The position numbers and the translations under genes are program-made. From Monoplex corrugatus (lineage: Eukaryota; Mollusca; Gastropoda; Littorinimorpha; Ranellidae): DNA of 64,000 nucleotides. The notes beneath the pieces are model-generated. The model ran no database searches, had not been told where the DNA came from, and worked only from the letters and a program-made list of their open reading frames with translations. Below are positions 37,045-47,389 of the stretch, in pieces; the first letter of the stretch is position 1; each line of letters starts with the position of its first letter. Location: the NCBI GenBank assembly GCA_030674185.1, contig CM060315.1, positions 94,282,558-94,346,557 on the forward strand. The letters are read 5' to 3'.

Positions 37045-37570
37045 CTGTAATAGGTACACATTGTCATCTGTGGTCGTAGCCACCCACCGTGTACACACAC
37101 CCCTCCATGGATATCACACCTGTAATACACATTGTCATCTGTGGTTGTAACCACTCACCACGTACACACACCCCTCCACACACACCCCTCCATGGAAATC
37201 ACACCTGTAATAGGTATACATTGTCATCTGTGGTCGTAGCCACCCACCGCGTACACACACCCCTCCATGGATATCACACCTGTAATACACATTGTCATCT
37301 GTGGTCGTAGCCCCCCCACCCAGCCGGTACACACACACCCCTCCATGGATATCACACCTGTAATACACATTGTCATCTGTGGTTGTAGCCACCCACCACG
37401 TACACATACCCCTCCATGGATATCACACCTGTAATACACATTGTCATCTGTGGTTGTAGCCACCCACCACGTACACATACCCCTCCATGGATATCACACC
37501 TGTAATAGGTACACATTGTCATCTGTGGTTGTAGCCACCCACCACGTACACACACCCCTCTATATCACAT
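37045..37570 (-). repeat. Tandem array of the exon 3 acceptor plus exon start (7 extra copies)
   Basis: Units of 71-85 bp each contain an ATTACAG acceptor, GTGTGATATCCATGGAGGGG, and a diverged copy of the next coding bases, then a short intronic piece ending before the next acceptor. CATGG landmarks lie at 37031 (real exon), 37106, 37191, 37266, 37344, 37415 and 37486, and a decayed unit at about 37556. In the copy nearest the exon the frame from exon 2 would read VISMEGCVYTVGGYDHR and then stop. Confidence 0.9.
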
Positions 37571-37871
37571 CTGAAATAGACTGCACAGTGTAGTCTGTGA
37601 TTGTAGCTGGTGGACAGGGTGGACAGGGTGAGTGAGTCAAAGAGTTAACATTTTGCTTTGCTGTCATGGTTGATACAAGTGGGAAGTCATCAACTGTTTT
37701 TTTGTGCTATGTGTTGTGTATATATTCTTTGTTACCTTATGTATATGTTTGACAAAGACCGGTTGGCCTAAATGTGCACATGTCTTGTTTTGTTATGTAC
37801 ATGAAATATATGTTCTGATTCTATTATTGTGTTTATCTGGTTCAAATTCTTGTTCATGTAAACTACTTTTA

Positions 37872-37874
<3 letters not shown>

Positions 37875-37950
<76 letters not shown>

Positions 37951-37979
37951 TGTGTGTATGTGTGTGTGTGTGTGTGTAC

Positions 37980-38056
<77 letters not shown>

Positions 38057-38190
38057 GTGTGTGTGTGTGTGTGTGTGTGCATATATATATATATATGTAT
38101 GTATGTGGATATATGTACACGTACATCTGTATCTATATCTATATGTGTGTATATGTATGTGTATATATATATATATATATATATTACAAT
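37875..38190. repeat. (TG)n / (TA)n microsatellite
   Basis: An almost pure TG dinucleotide run of about 200 bp is followed by ATATGTATG and TA-rich repeats. Long Cys-Val or Thr-His frames across it are artefacts. Confidence 0.98.
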
Positions 38191-38324
38191 GAATACTTGT
38201 TTTTTCCACATTTTGTTAGATCTTTTCATTATACATTACATACATTTCAAGATGTTTGTAAATGCTGTATATTTGAAAATGAATAAAAACAAGTTAAAAA
38301 CATCCAACTATGGTTAGTGCAGGC

Positions 38325-38690
38325 TGGATGGCCCCTTTGACACAGCCTTGGACCCAGTCAGCAGCATTAAACACTGGCCTGTTCACTGACCATCTTAACC
38401 CTTTCACTCCCGCACACTGCCCACCAGCATCCTGCACTCTCAGCCATGCTAGCAAAGCAAAAACTTAACCCTTTGAATCCCTCACCCTATCCACCAGCTT
38501 CCTGCAGGAAGCTGGTGGATAGGGTGAGGGATTCAAAGGGTTAAGTTTTTGCAGTTGGTGGATAGGGTGCGGGAGTCAAAGGGTTAATGTTTCCATCATT
38601 ATGACCATGTCATTTTAGTATTTGACAGATTCCGGTTCACCACCCCCACCATCTCAAGACCTTGTTAGAGCACAGCAGGCCTTAAAACAG
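38325..38690 (+). mobile_element. SINE-like copy split by a MITE
   Basis: GACACAGCCTTGGACCCAG and ACTGGCCTGTTCACTGACCA (left of the MITE), and TGTTTCCATCATT (right), match 53530-53650 and 36600-36660. The MITE at 38395-38587 lies between them. Confidence 0.7.
38395..38587. mobile_element. TTAA-flanked palindromic MITE (193 bp)
   Basis: The outer ends TTAACCCTTTCACTCCCGCA and its complement GTGCGGGAGTCAAAGGGTTAA are flanked by TTAA at 38395-38398 and 38584-38587. Nested inside is a perfect 80-bp palindrome (38466-38545) that itself begins and ends with TTAA and is centred on TGCA. The host sequence on either side rejoins to match the uninterrupted copy at 36640-36660, proving a TTAA target duplication. 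Confidence 0.92.
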
Positions 38691-38889
38691 GAAGAGGAAA
38701 AAACCACTGAAACTAGGGGGGGTCCGGGGGCCGTAACTTGCGCGCTGTTGCTATGAACGCTTGCAAGCCGATCACGGATGCCTTGCTCCTTTCGGTTTTT
38801 TGTTTGTTTGTTTTTTTGTTTTTCGACAAACCGATATCGCGGAATTCCGCCCAGACGCGGAACGTTTTAAGCCCTGGCACAGGGTTTTG

Positions 38890-39030
38890 TACAGGCTGGA
38901 ACAGTCTGCCACATAATGGCTGCCCTGGTATAAAACATTGGAGAGACAGGTTCATTTCCCAGGTCCATACACTTTCTTGCCTTTGTGAAATCTTGGGTTA
39001 AAAAAAAAAAAAGAAAAAAAAAGATGGTCT
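38890..39030 (+). mobile_element. SINE-like fragment with A-rich tail
   Basis: GGCTGCCCTGGTATAAAACA, TTCATTTCCCAGGTCC, CTTTCTTGCCTTTGTGAAAT and then an A-rich tract (39000-39023) match the end of the 18041-18375 copy. Confidence 0.65.
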
Positions 39031-39261
39031 TGCATTGTAGCAACACACTACCAAAGGAGTGAGCGGCCCATGTTTCACATGGTAAATCCACCATGACAAA
39101 ACAAACAAATACAAAACATGAATATTTGATAGAACAAGACAAAACATATAAATCTGCCATTTTCTCCTGCCAGATACCACAAAGGTCAGACTCATTTTTT
39201 GTTCCCTTCCAAATGTTCCCATCAATAGTTAGTACAGTGACCTATTTTCTTGGTAGGAAAA

Positions 39262-39442
39262 GGGTTAATCCAATCTAAACCAGGCCTGGCACAATGAATA
39301 GAGTTAATCCAATGTAAACCAAGCCTGGCAGAATGAAAAGAGTTAATCCAACGTAAAGCAAGCCTGACAGGGTGTAAAGAGTTAATCCAGTGTATACCAT
39401 GCCTGGCAGGATGTAAAGAGTTAATCCAATATAAACCATGCC
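39262..39442. repeat. 39-bp minisatellite, about 5 copies (resumes at 40001-40100)
   Basis: The unit GAGTTAATCCAATGTAAACC plus AAGCCTGGCAGAATGAAAA is repeated. Related units reappear at about 40001-40100 after a 0.56-kb insertion. The left edge (39224-39268) equals the right terminus of the TTAA element at 15185-15236. Confidence 0.85.
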
Positions 39443-39997
39443 CTTGTTACTGTTATTGTTGTTTAAAGCCCATCCGACTGCGTAGAACCATATCAGGGCT
39501 ATAACCGCTTCAACACATACAAAACTTCAACAAGGAAAAAAAAAAGAAAAGAAAACTAAGTACACATATCAAAGCATTCACGCACATAATCTAGGTACGT
39601 GTCCCTGGCATTGACCACTCCGTCCAATTTATCACACAGGGGATTTAAAAAACAAACCTGAATACAAATTTAAGCATACCTAAGGACACCAAAACATATA
39701 TACAAAAACGAGCATAAATTACCAAAAAGTGCTTCCGCATATCTAACCTCCCTACAGCCAAAAATGCACTTAATACATGTACCCAATAATCAATCCTAAG
39801 AAAAAGTATGTAAGACTTTATAGAACACATACAGGTGAATGGACCAGCAAGGTAGAAAATGATAGGAAGATATGACAGAAAGCAAAGGAAGAAGGCAGAA
39901 AAAGAGTGACAGAAAAGAGGAAATTTCTCGCACAGAATTTCCGGAAAGAGAGGACACTATTTATACTGAAAAAGCCCCTGGCATCCCCACGAGGGAA
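39443..39997 (-). mobile_element. Retroposed insertion with 10-bp target duplication
   Basis: The segment is flanked by AAACCATGCC at 39433-39442 and 39998-40007 and interrupts the 39-bp array. Its left edge read on the minus strand ends in an AACAACAATAACAGTAACAA tail preceded by AGCCCTGATATGGTTCTACG. This is consistent with a 3' tail of a LINE- or SINE-mobilised element. The family is not determined. Confidence 0.6.
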
Positions 39998-40370
39998 AAA
40001 CCATGCCTGATGGGATGTAAAGGGTTAAGCCAATGCGAACCTGACAGGTGTAAACAGTTAATTCAACATAAACCATGCCTGACAGACATTAATGGTTAAC
40101 CCTTTTACTCCCAGACATTTTTGCACCCCCTACACACACCCTCAGCCAGAAAACCAAACACACACAAAAACAAAAATATATACAGAAAATTATTCACAGC
40201 TCAAATCTGCATGAAATCACCAAATTCTAGAAGTCAACAGCAGAAGATCTCTAACTGTTATACTATTAATAGAACCAGCATCAGCAGATGACCCATGAAC
40301 CACAGCTATAGCTGCAGTTAGGAGACAGAAACTTCAGCCGATGTAAAAAAAAGTATCCCCGGAAACTTAC

Positions 40371-40576
40371 CTGCCCCACTGCGCATGGTGTTCATGGGCG
40401 CCACAGACCTCCACTCGTTCTTCTCTGGGTCGTAACATTCCACGCTGCTCAGCCGGTTGGCACCGTCAAAACCACCCACCGCGAACAGCAGCCGGTTCAG
40501 AACCGCACAGCCCACACCGATGCGGCGTGTGGTCATACTGCTGACAGAGGTCCATGTGTCTGTTTCTGCATCGTAC
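40371..40576 (-). CDS. KEAP1: KEAP1 coding exon 2: Kelch blade region
   Basis: The acceptor CACCAG precedes 40576 and the donor GTAAGT follows 40371. The exon completes the Arg codon split with exon 1 and encodes [54 protein letters not shown] and NTMRSGAG. It aligns without gaps to human KEAP1 from about 426 to 486. The MRSGAG arginine (human R483, residue 451 here) that contacts NRF2 is conserved. Confidence 0.96.
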
Positions 40577-40670
40577 CTGGTGACCACACGGTGAAATGAT
40601 GAAATATTTATCACAATAATGCTAATAATATTTATAATGGCAGACACAAGTTGATCACTCATAAGGAAGA

Positions 40671-40915
40671 TTAGAAAAAGACAGGCAACATTTATAGGCC
40701 CTTTTATGAGGAAGGGGGATTTGGAGCACCTGGTCACAACGGGAAAGCTGGAGGGAAAGAGAGCAACGGGTAGACCCAGGGAGAAAATGCTGGACGGGCT
40801 TGCAGAGTGGCTGGGGACGGGGAGGGTGGGGGAGATGCTAGGGGCAACGAGAGATAGAGGCAGATGGAAGTCCATGATCGCCAACACCATGTGGCAGGGC
40901 ACCTGATGATGATGA
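40671..40915 (+). mobile_element. LINE 3' end fragment
   Basis: The plus strand encodes [33 protein letters not shown] and [13 protein letters not shown] before a TGA that runs into TGATGATGA repeats. This is the same LINE family as 2595-4190. Its GAT-rich tail is the site into which element A inserted. Confidence 0.85.
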
Positions 40916-41696
40916 ATATTACAATGGTGATGATGACAATGATGATGATTCTTCATCTAACGATGATTCCTCTTGGTCTTCTAATAGGTTCCCAAAAGCC
41001 CCCCAACTTATTTCAGAATTGATTATCAAGAAGTAGTTAAACAGAAAGATATTTTCATTCTGATTCCAAAGGTAACTTTATTTTTTTTCTATGACAATTA
41101 GTTCAAAAGTTATTCAAATTTGAAAACGGCTCTATATAGGGTCAAAAGCGTACATTTTTGAAATTGAGCAAAATAGCAACTTTGAGGCACCGTAAAACCC
41201 TCATTTTCAACAAGGTATCAATGAAAATTGGTAGATCAGCTCTCATTAGCATATAAAACAGCTGTGATTTATTTCTAGGGTGTACACTTATTAGTTATCT
41301 AATTACAAGCCCCTAAAATCCATAAAAACTGTAAAATCGCAGTCGCCGATGAGGCAAAACTGAAAATGATAATATCTAAGCTTCTAATTGACATACAAGC
41401 ATGATTTTTATATCAAAATGTTTGTTTTGAAAAGATCTATGCACCAGGTATAATTAGAAAGATATCTGAACATTATTCTAAAAATTCATTTTTTTCTAGT
41501 ATTGTGGGCTAGTTATTGAGGAAAAATCAGCACCCCCGCATGGCATAAAACATCAAAATGATTTTGTGAAACATTAATTAATCATTTTCATAAAACAATT
41601 GTCAAATAACAACTCAGCTGTTCAATAGTTTTTATGTATCATACATGTTTATGAAATGTTTTAAATTCAATACCATGGGGAGACATCATAATGACA

Positions 41697-44600
41697 TCAC
41701 TTCAATGACAGGTACGCTCTGGATATCTCCTCTACATCTGACACCTTCCACTGCCTCATGTTATGCGCAACAGGGTTCACATCCAAGTTCCATTTGAACA
41801 CATAGCAGCTCTCAGTTTCTGCTTCATCATCAGCACTAGGCCACTTGAATAAGTCACCTACATCACTTTTCGCAAGGTACTTGACCATTGCCTTCTCTTT
41901 GCTGATGATCTTGGTTACAGTTCCGACATAAAAATTGTTGTCATAAAAGACAGCCACCCATTCGCCAATATGCTCGAACGATGGGGGCTGAAACTGGTCA
42001 TGGCCAAAGTCTAACTCTTGGAACTCGTCGAGATGTGGTGTCCTGGCTGCTGGCTCCACGGTGTCTCCACTGTCAAGATGGTCCTTCAGCGCTTGGATTA
42101 GCTCTTCAAGGGGTCCTGTCAGCCTCAGCCTACCTTTTTTCAATAAGACTGTCTTTTGGTACCTAATCTGGTCCTTGATGGCTTGTAGAAGAAGGTTGGC
42201 ATCCTGCCGCCTGTGCCGGCTAACCAGCCTATCAACATCATCTGCTGTATTACAGGGGCCACCAATAAGCATTAGCTTCTGAATGAGTTCAGCCTTTTTT
42301 GCCGCTTCCTTTGCCTCCTTCGCAAGCTTCTTTGCCCTGGAATCAATCAGCTTCTGGCGAAGGCGGAGCATGACAGCTTCTTCCTCTGCCCGATTCTGTG
42401 CACGAAGAGCCTTGCCTTTCTTTCGCCCGAAAGCCAGCAAATTTGCAGCCTCAGCTGTCCGCTTCCCTTGAAGCCACTCAGATGTGTGGTTGTGGCAGAG
42501 CATATTGGTTGATGTTCGCTGGTGAGTGGTTGAGTTTCGGGCCTTGTTAATGTCATAATCAAGATCACCAAAGACATTTTCTCCTAGTAGGTTGGTCAGA
42601 GGGCAATGGTCTAGTTCAGGGGGCATCTCAGCAGGCGGTCCCCCATAGATGTTTCCTGGTAGAAAGTCAGTCAGTTGTGTCATGAGCTTATCACGCATTC
42701 CTGGCATCAGCTGCTGGAGCGCAGACTTGACTGCTTCCTTGTGCTGAGATGCCCACCTGTCTACAGCATCTCTGAGCCTCTGCCGCTTACCAGCTATCTC
42801 AAACTCTCCACCAAAGATGCCAGGAAATTGGGGATTAAGAAGGTCAGAAGAGTCTTGTTCCCAACTTCTCATCTTGTTGTCCATGGCCTGGATGTACTGA
42901 TGTAGCTGTGTGTATTTCACTCTGCTATCAAGGAGCTCCCAGTAAGGGCCAGTGATTCGAACAAAAATCAGGGCAACAGCACAGACAAATACCATCAACC
43001 TACTGTCCTCGAGGTCTGCTCTGAGGCTGTCTATCTTCAGGTTGTTGTGCTCGAGTGATGGAAAGAACGAGCGGAGGTGGTCATGGTGGTAAATGACAGC
43101 TGCTGCACCTTCAAAGAAACAATTAAAACGGTTGCTTCTGTAGCTTGTCACCAGACTTGTCACATTTTCTTCTTTACAATGAGCTAGCCAGTCCTGTCTG
43201 CACCCATTTTTTTCATCACCTCTGGGGCCTACCAGGTCACAAGTGTGGTGAATGACACGATGTGTGGCGGATTCTGAGGAGTTGCCAAAGATGGTGAACC
43301 TGCTGTCCTTGTCCCTGCCAAGTTTTTCCCTGGTGACTGAGGCAGCAATGACTTCCTTCTCCATGATTTTTAATGTGGTCTCACAAGCCCTCTGCAAGCC
43401 AATAAGGAAATGGGCGTTGCAAAAGAGAAAATGAACAACAGTCTGATGGCCAATCTTTGTCTTGAGAAATTCAAGGAGGACGGTATTGAACTTTTTCATA
43501 ACTGCGGCCCTATCAGACATGACACTTGTAAGTTTAGAAAGAATTTGTCTGAAAACCTCATCCTGCACCTGCTCAGAATATTCTGCAAATAACTCAGCCA
43601 CACACCCAAGCTGGTTGATGGTAAGTTGCAGCAGTGTGGCAGAGTCTTCGGTGGCGACTGTTTTAAATCCAAATGACAGTGTTTCTGTTGGACTTATATC
43701 AAGTGTCACTTGTTGGCTTACATAGCACTTCTTCTGCCTCGATGTTGCATCGGTATGGAGGGTGATATTTGATGACTCTAGAATTTTCTCTGCTATTTGG
43801 ACATTTGCGAGTACTTGCCCTTCATCTAAAATGTTACTTACAGTTTGGGCTGTTGGGAGGTCTTTTTCACCAAATTTATAATCAAAAATGCCTTCGCCCA
43901 CAATCTTAATAACATCTGAACATCTGGTAGTGGGGGTGTGGGCTTGGGAATGAAGGGCTAAGACTGTTTTTCTGATGTTGTCCTTAAATCGATTCCCTTC
44001 CTCTCTCACCCTTGTATCTATCCTCTCCTCACCCCTTGCTGCTGAAATCTCAGAATTCAAAACCTTGAGCTCTTCTTGGAGGGCAGAAATTCTTTGATCT
44101 TGTTCTTGAACACGCTGCTTCTTGCGCCGCAGATCACGCTCTAAATTATATACTGTGCGCTGATGTTCTTCTGAAGCCTCCTGTGCAGCCTCCTTTGCAG
44201 CTTTTAGGTCACCTTCAGCCTTATCAGCTCTCTTTTCAGCGCTCTTCAAGTTCTGCAGCTTGTCCTGCAATCGCTGTAGTCGCTCTGGCTGTAGCTGTTG
44301 AACTGTCAGCTTCAGGGTCCTCACCTCCTCTTGTAAACTTAAATTAAGTCGTTGCTGCTCTGTTGCGTCTTTCATCTCCTCAACCAGCTTAAACTTGTCC
44401 CTTGAAAGATCTTGCACAGTGCAGCTCAGTACTGCTACCTGCTCTTCCCCTACTTTAAGCTGCTCAGATTGCTTTAGGATCTTCTTTTCTGCTTCTTTCA
44501 ATCTTACTTCAGTTTCAGTAGGTGCAGCCTTCCCACTTGACGAAGGAGCAGCTTGCAAAATAAATGGCTGACCTAGGAAAAGAGCCAAGTTCTTTTCGCG

Positions 44601-45044
44601 ATCCTCTCCTTTTTTACGAAGGAGTTTGTCATAACTTTCTTTCATTTTCCTGATGGCGTGCTTCAGCCTTGAATTTTCTTTCTCCTTCTCCTCCTTTCCC
44701 TCATCCAATTTAAGCAGTGTTCGCATCCAATGAACGGTGAAAAAAGCCCCACAATCCTCTCTCTTCCTAAACTGTTCAATGTCTAAAACCACCACATTAG
44801 TGACATCTGCTCCTGACACAGAAACAGCTTCTTTAGCAAGAAGGATATTCCTCCTCAATCCCAGCTTCTGCAGGGACGGGGAAACGAAGTCCAAGTCAAG
44901 TTGATTGTCCAGGATCTTCTGACAGGCAATGTCGTCTGCAGAGGCATCAGCAAGCATCTTCTTGAGACGAGAGATGAGGCCCTTGATGCGATCAGCAGGG
45001 TAGCTTATATCAGGGAAGAGACGTTCAGCAAACCAATGGGTGAC
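41697..45044 (-). CDS. Element A transposase-like protein, main exon 3 (1,115 codons)
   Basis: The acceptor TTTTTTCACAG lies just before 45044. The exon opens VTHWFAERLFPDISYPADRI in phase 0 and ends at a stop at 41697; joined with two small 5' exons the protein is 1,197 residues. Residues about 196-441 form a long coiled coil. An RNase-H-like core follows: HTDATS (D514), MSDRAA (D593), FCNAH (C624, H627) and RFNCFFEGAA (E727), with a Cys/His-rich insertion (HHTCDLVGPRGDEKNGC) between the second Asp and the Glu. The last ~100 residues contain GEWVAVFYDNNFYVGTV and VFKWN, a Tudor/chromo-like barrel. This combination fits a cut-and-paste transposase; the domain calls are by eye. The frame is intact, so this copy may be young. 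No BED finger was seen. Confidence 0.8.
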   Translation of the reverse strand, partial: VTHWFAERLFPDISYPADRIKGLISRLKKMLADASADDIACQKILDNQLDLDFVSPSLQKLGLRRNILLAKEAVSVSGADVTNVVVLDIEQFRKREDCGAFFTVHWMRTLLKLDEGKEEKEKENSRLKHAIRKMKESYDKLLRKKGEDREKNLALFLGQPFILQAAPSSSGKAAPTETEVRLKEAEKKILKQSEQLKVGEEQVAVLSCTVQDLSRDKFKLVEEMKDATEQQRLNLSLQEEVRTLKLTVQQLQPERLQRLQDKLQNLKSAEKRADKAEGDLKAAKEAAQEASEEHQRTVYNLERDLRRKKQRVQEQDQRISALQEELKVLNSEISAARGEERIDTRVREEGNRFKDNIRKTVLALHSQAHTPTTRCSDVIKIVGEGIFDYKFGEKDLPTAQTVSNILDEGQVLANVQIAEKILESSNITLHTDATSRQKKCYVSQQVTLDISPTETLSFGFKTVATEDSATLLQLTINQLGCVAELFAEYSEQVQDEVFRQILSKLTSVMSDRAAVMKKFNTVLLEFLKTKIGHQTVVHFLFCNAHFLIGLQRACETTLKIMEKEVIAASVTREKLGRDKDSRFTIFGNSSESATHRVIHHTCDLVGPRGDEKNGCRQDWLAHCKEENVTSLVTSYRSNRFNCFFEGAAAVIYHHDHLRSFFPSLEHNNLKIDSLRADLEDSRLMVFVCAVALIFVRITGPYWELLDSRVKYTQLHQYIQAMDNKMRSWEQDSSDLLNPQFPGIFGGEFEIAGKRQRLRDAVDRWASQHKEAVKSALQQLMPGMRDKLMTQLTDFLPGNIYGGPPAEMPPELDHCPLTNLLGENVFGDLDYDINKARNSTTHQRTSTNMLCHNHTSEWLQGKRTAEAANLLAFGRKKGKALRAQNRAEEEAVMLRLRQKLIDSRAKKLAKEAKEAAKKAELIQKLMLIGGPCNTADDVDRLVSRHRRQDANLLLQAIKDQIRYQKTVLLKKGRLRLTGPLEELIQALKDHLDSGDTVEPAARTPHLDEFQELDFGHDQFQPPSFEHIGEWVAVFYDNNFYVGTVTKIISKEKAMVKYLAKSDVGDLFKWPSADDEAETESCYVFKWNLDVNPVAHNMRQWKVSDVEEISRAYLSLK

Positions 45045-45184
45045 CTGTGAAAAAAGAAACTTTTATTAATATCATGAACACATTATCATCAAAAGACACA
45101 AAGATCACAAGCGTAGAAAATTTATTTAAGTTCAGAAACTTTACATTAGTGCAGAAACTTTATATGAAACTTTTATAAATCCTA

Positions 45185-45510
45185 TTTACCCATAATAATA
45201 ATAATAATAATATATTTTATTTATATAGCGCAAAATCTTGATAAAATCAAATCTAAGCGCTGAGCGTATACATGCATACATACCTACATACATATGAGCG
45301 TATACATGCATACATACATGCATACATACTTACATACATACTTACATACATAAATCTAAGCTGAGCATATACATGCATACATACATACATACATAAATCT
45401 AAGCGTATACATACATACATACATACATACATACATACGTACGCACATGCATACATAATAATTACAACATTTATACAGCGCAAAATCTCGACAAAATCAA
45501 ATCCAAGCGC
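45185..45510. repeat. CATACA-type microsatellite and dispersed tail in element A intron
   Basis: TAA repeats are followed by a GCGCAAAATCTTGATAAAAT tail (45227-45250). A CATA/CATACATG-rich tract and a second partial GCGCAAAATCTCGACAAAAT copy near 45478 follow. The same tail is found inverted at 25205-25250. It lies in the intron between element A exons 2 and 3. Confidence 0.85.
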
Positions 45511-45749
45511 CTGCATTAATTAAAGAATATTTTTTAGCTTATTGATATATGTTGTCACCATTGTCACAGATTATATGAAAAATCTAATTAATCATTAGAA
45601 CTGCAGTGTTAAGCTGAAAAAAGAAAGAAAAGTTAAACGATATGACACTGATTCAACACAAGCCACAATAGATATCACTCAAGCCAAAATATGTGCCGTT
45701 CTGCAAAAGAGTTTACAGTAGTTAACACAGAAAAACAGTTATTTCTTAC

Positions 45750-45898
45750 ATCATTGTAGGTCTTGTCTGGTGTTGTCTGGCGTAGTAGCTCCAACTGGAG
45801 GAGAAGCCTGTTTGTCAAGGCAACTTTGGGGGGATGTGGTGGTCTACCCTTCTTCCCTGGTACAAAAGAAGCCTTTAGGGCTTCAAAAATGCTGTCCC
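45750..45898 (-). CDS. Element A gene, exon 2
   Basis: The acceptor TTTTACAG precedes 45898 and the donor GTAAGA follows 45750. It encodes DSIFEALKASFVPGKKGRP, PKVALTNRLLLQLELL and TPDKTYND and joins in phase 0 to exon 3. The split Gly codon at its start matches the single base left by exon 1. Confidence 0.8.
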
Positions 45899-46655
45899 CT
45901 GTAAAAGAAAGAAAGATTGAAACATGAAATGATTGTCTCCACATTTGACATCCATGTGATAATTAAACAACAGGAAAATGTATCCATTTAAATAAATGAC
46001 TTAATCATTTGATTACTTATTCCCTCTTTCCTATTCCCTATTTCATTGACACACATTTCAAAACTTGCATTATCAGAAACATGTCTTTTTTTTGTCTTTT
46101 TTTTTTTTTTAACTAATACATGTAGGCCTATATTAAAATAAACAAGTTTAGTGATGTCAAAAATCAGGTTCAAACTCAAGTTATCATGTATGTCTAAAGC
46201 CTGCCTGAAAGTTATTTGCAAATTGAAAAGAAATATACAACACATGAATATCATATAAATTCAGTTTATGTGACTTGTATAGCACACTGACACAGAAAGG
46301 AGGATTCTGAAGCCTTTGCATTCTTACCCCGATAGCAGACGATGTTTTGAAACGGGGTCACGTGACTAAACCTTTTTAAAATTCCAGCTGCACTCTACAA
46401 TTTCGTGCAAAATATTTACCTGAAGTAAGAGTCAAACATGTCTACTAAGCAATAAAAGCATTCATTTTGTGTTTGGAGCTATAAGAATAATTAATTTTGC
46501 CAGCGATGAGGGAGACCCTCTAGTCCGATGTTACACACTCGAACCAAGTAGAGCTTCTCATCTCAATCGATCGACTTTACTCGGTCGTAACAGAAAATTA
46601 TAAGCTTTTATGCCGAAGTTAAGCTACAAATCAATAAAAGAAGAAGTGTACTTAC

Positions 46656-46752
46656 CAACAAGATCATTCAAATTCGGTGGATCAGTCACAGGCTGATGCA
46701 AAGTCGAATCTTCGCCGATTGGGTCGGTCACAGATACATCGAGTGCAGCCAT
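46656..46752 (-). CDS. Element A gene, exon 1 with start codon
   Basis: The ATG at 46752 gives MAALDVSVTDPIGEDSTLHQ and PPNLNDLV before a GTAAGT donor (46650-46655). Reading phase agrees with exon 2. The ~600 bp between this ATG and the right terminal repeat would hold the promoter. Confidence 0.75.
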
Positions 46753-47389
46753 GTTTTGACGCGTCACTAGGTAAGCGCCCTTCGCTCGAAACTCACTTTG
46801 TTTATGTTCTTCTCGCGGCTCTCTCTACCGGTACAAACCGCACATCGGCTGAATATTTACATGGTTAAAAAGCTGAAATGTTCCTCTCTGTTCACATATA
46901 ATTTTGGAAACGATCGATGCTTTGTTTTGAGTTGAAAATCGTCCGAACCGGTTTCAAACCGGGTTTTCAGAACCTATTTTTAGAGCGACCTACTTCATTT
47001 AAATATCATGTGAACGAGCTGAAAGCGCTCTTTCCATTGGTGTGATTATTTTTACCGTCCAATGGCTGTACGCGTATAGAACGGGATTTAAAACCGCCCG
47101 CCTTTTTAGGTCTCATCGTCTGCCATTTCAGACGTCAAATTCCGAAAGTGATAGACGACATTTTCAAAGTCATCAATCTTCGGTTTTAAAACAAACAGAA
47201 TAAAACGAACATGGTAGATGATAAAAAAGATATCAAATGTTTGTTTCATCAAGTTTTTATTCGATTTTATTCACTCACAACCAGTCAATCGATGATTAAA
47301 GACAGGCTAAAATTAGGTCAAATTAACGTAGCGGACAGCCTAAGCGGGGGGCTTTTGGGAACCTACTTCTAATAATGATTATTCTTCAT

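Larger units (their letters stand above)
40985..47365 (-). mobile_element. Element A: 6.4-kb DNA transposon (hAT-like features)
   Basis: Perfect 20-bp terminal inverted repeats TAGGTTCCCAAAAGCCCCCC lie at 40985-41004 and, inverted, at 47346-47365. The flanking direct repeat is CTTCTAA (40978-40984 and 47366-47372), extendable to eight bases if the terminal T is shared. A single spliced gene on the minus strand occupies most of the interior. The TTCCCAAA-containing ends and the ~8-bp duplication are reminiscent of the hAT superfamily, but the superfamily assignment is inference. It sits in KEAP1 intron 1, in the same orientation as KEAP1, 408 bp upstream of exon 2. Confidence 0.88.

Noticed and set aside
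36885..37555. Minus-strand frames with repeated VGGY-like motifs as a second Kelch gene
   Set aside because: They are tandem copies of the exon 3 acceptor and its first 47 bases, not independent Kelch blades.
37704..38317. Cys-Val and Thr-His rich frames
   Set aside because: Translation of TG/CA dinucleotide repeats. The same holds for 59579-60229 and 1878-2259.
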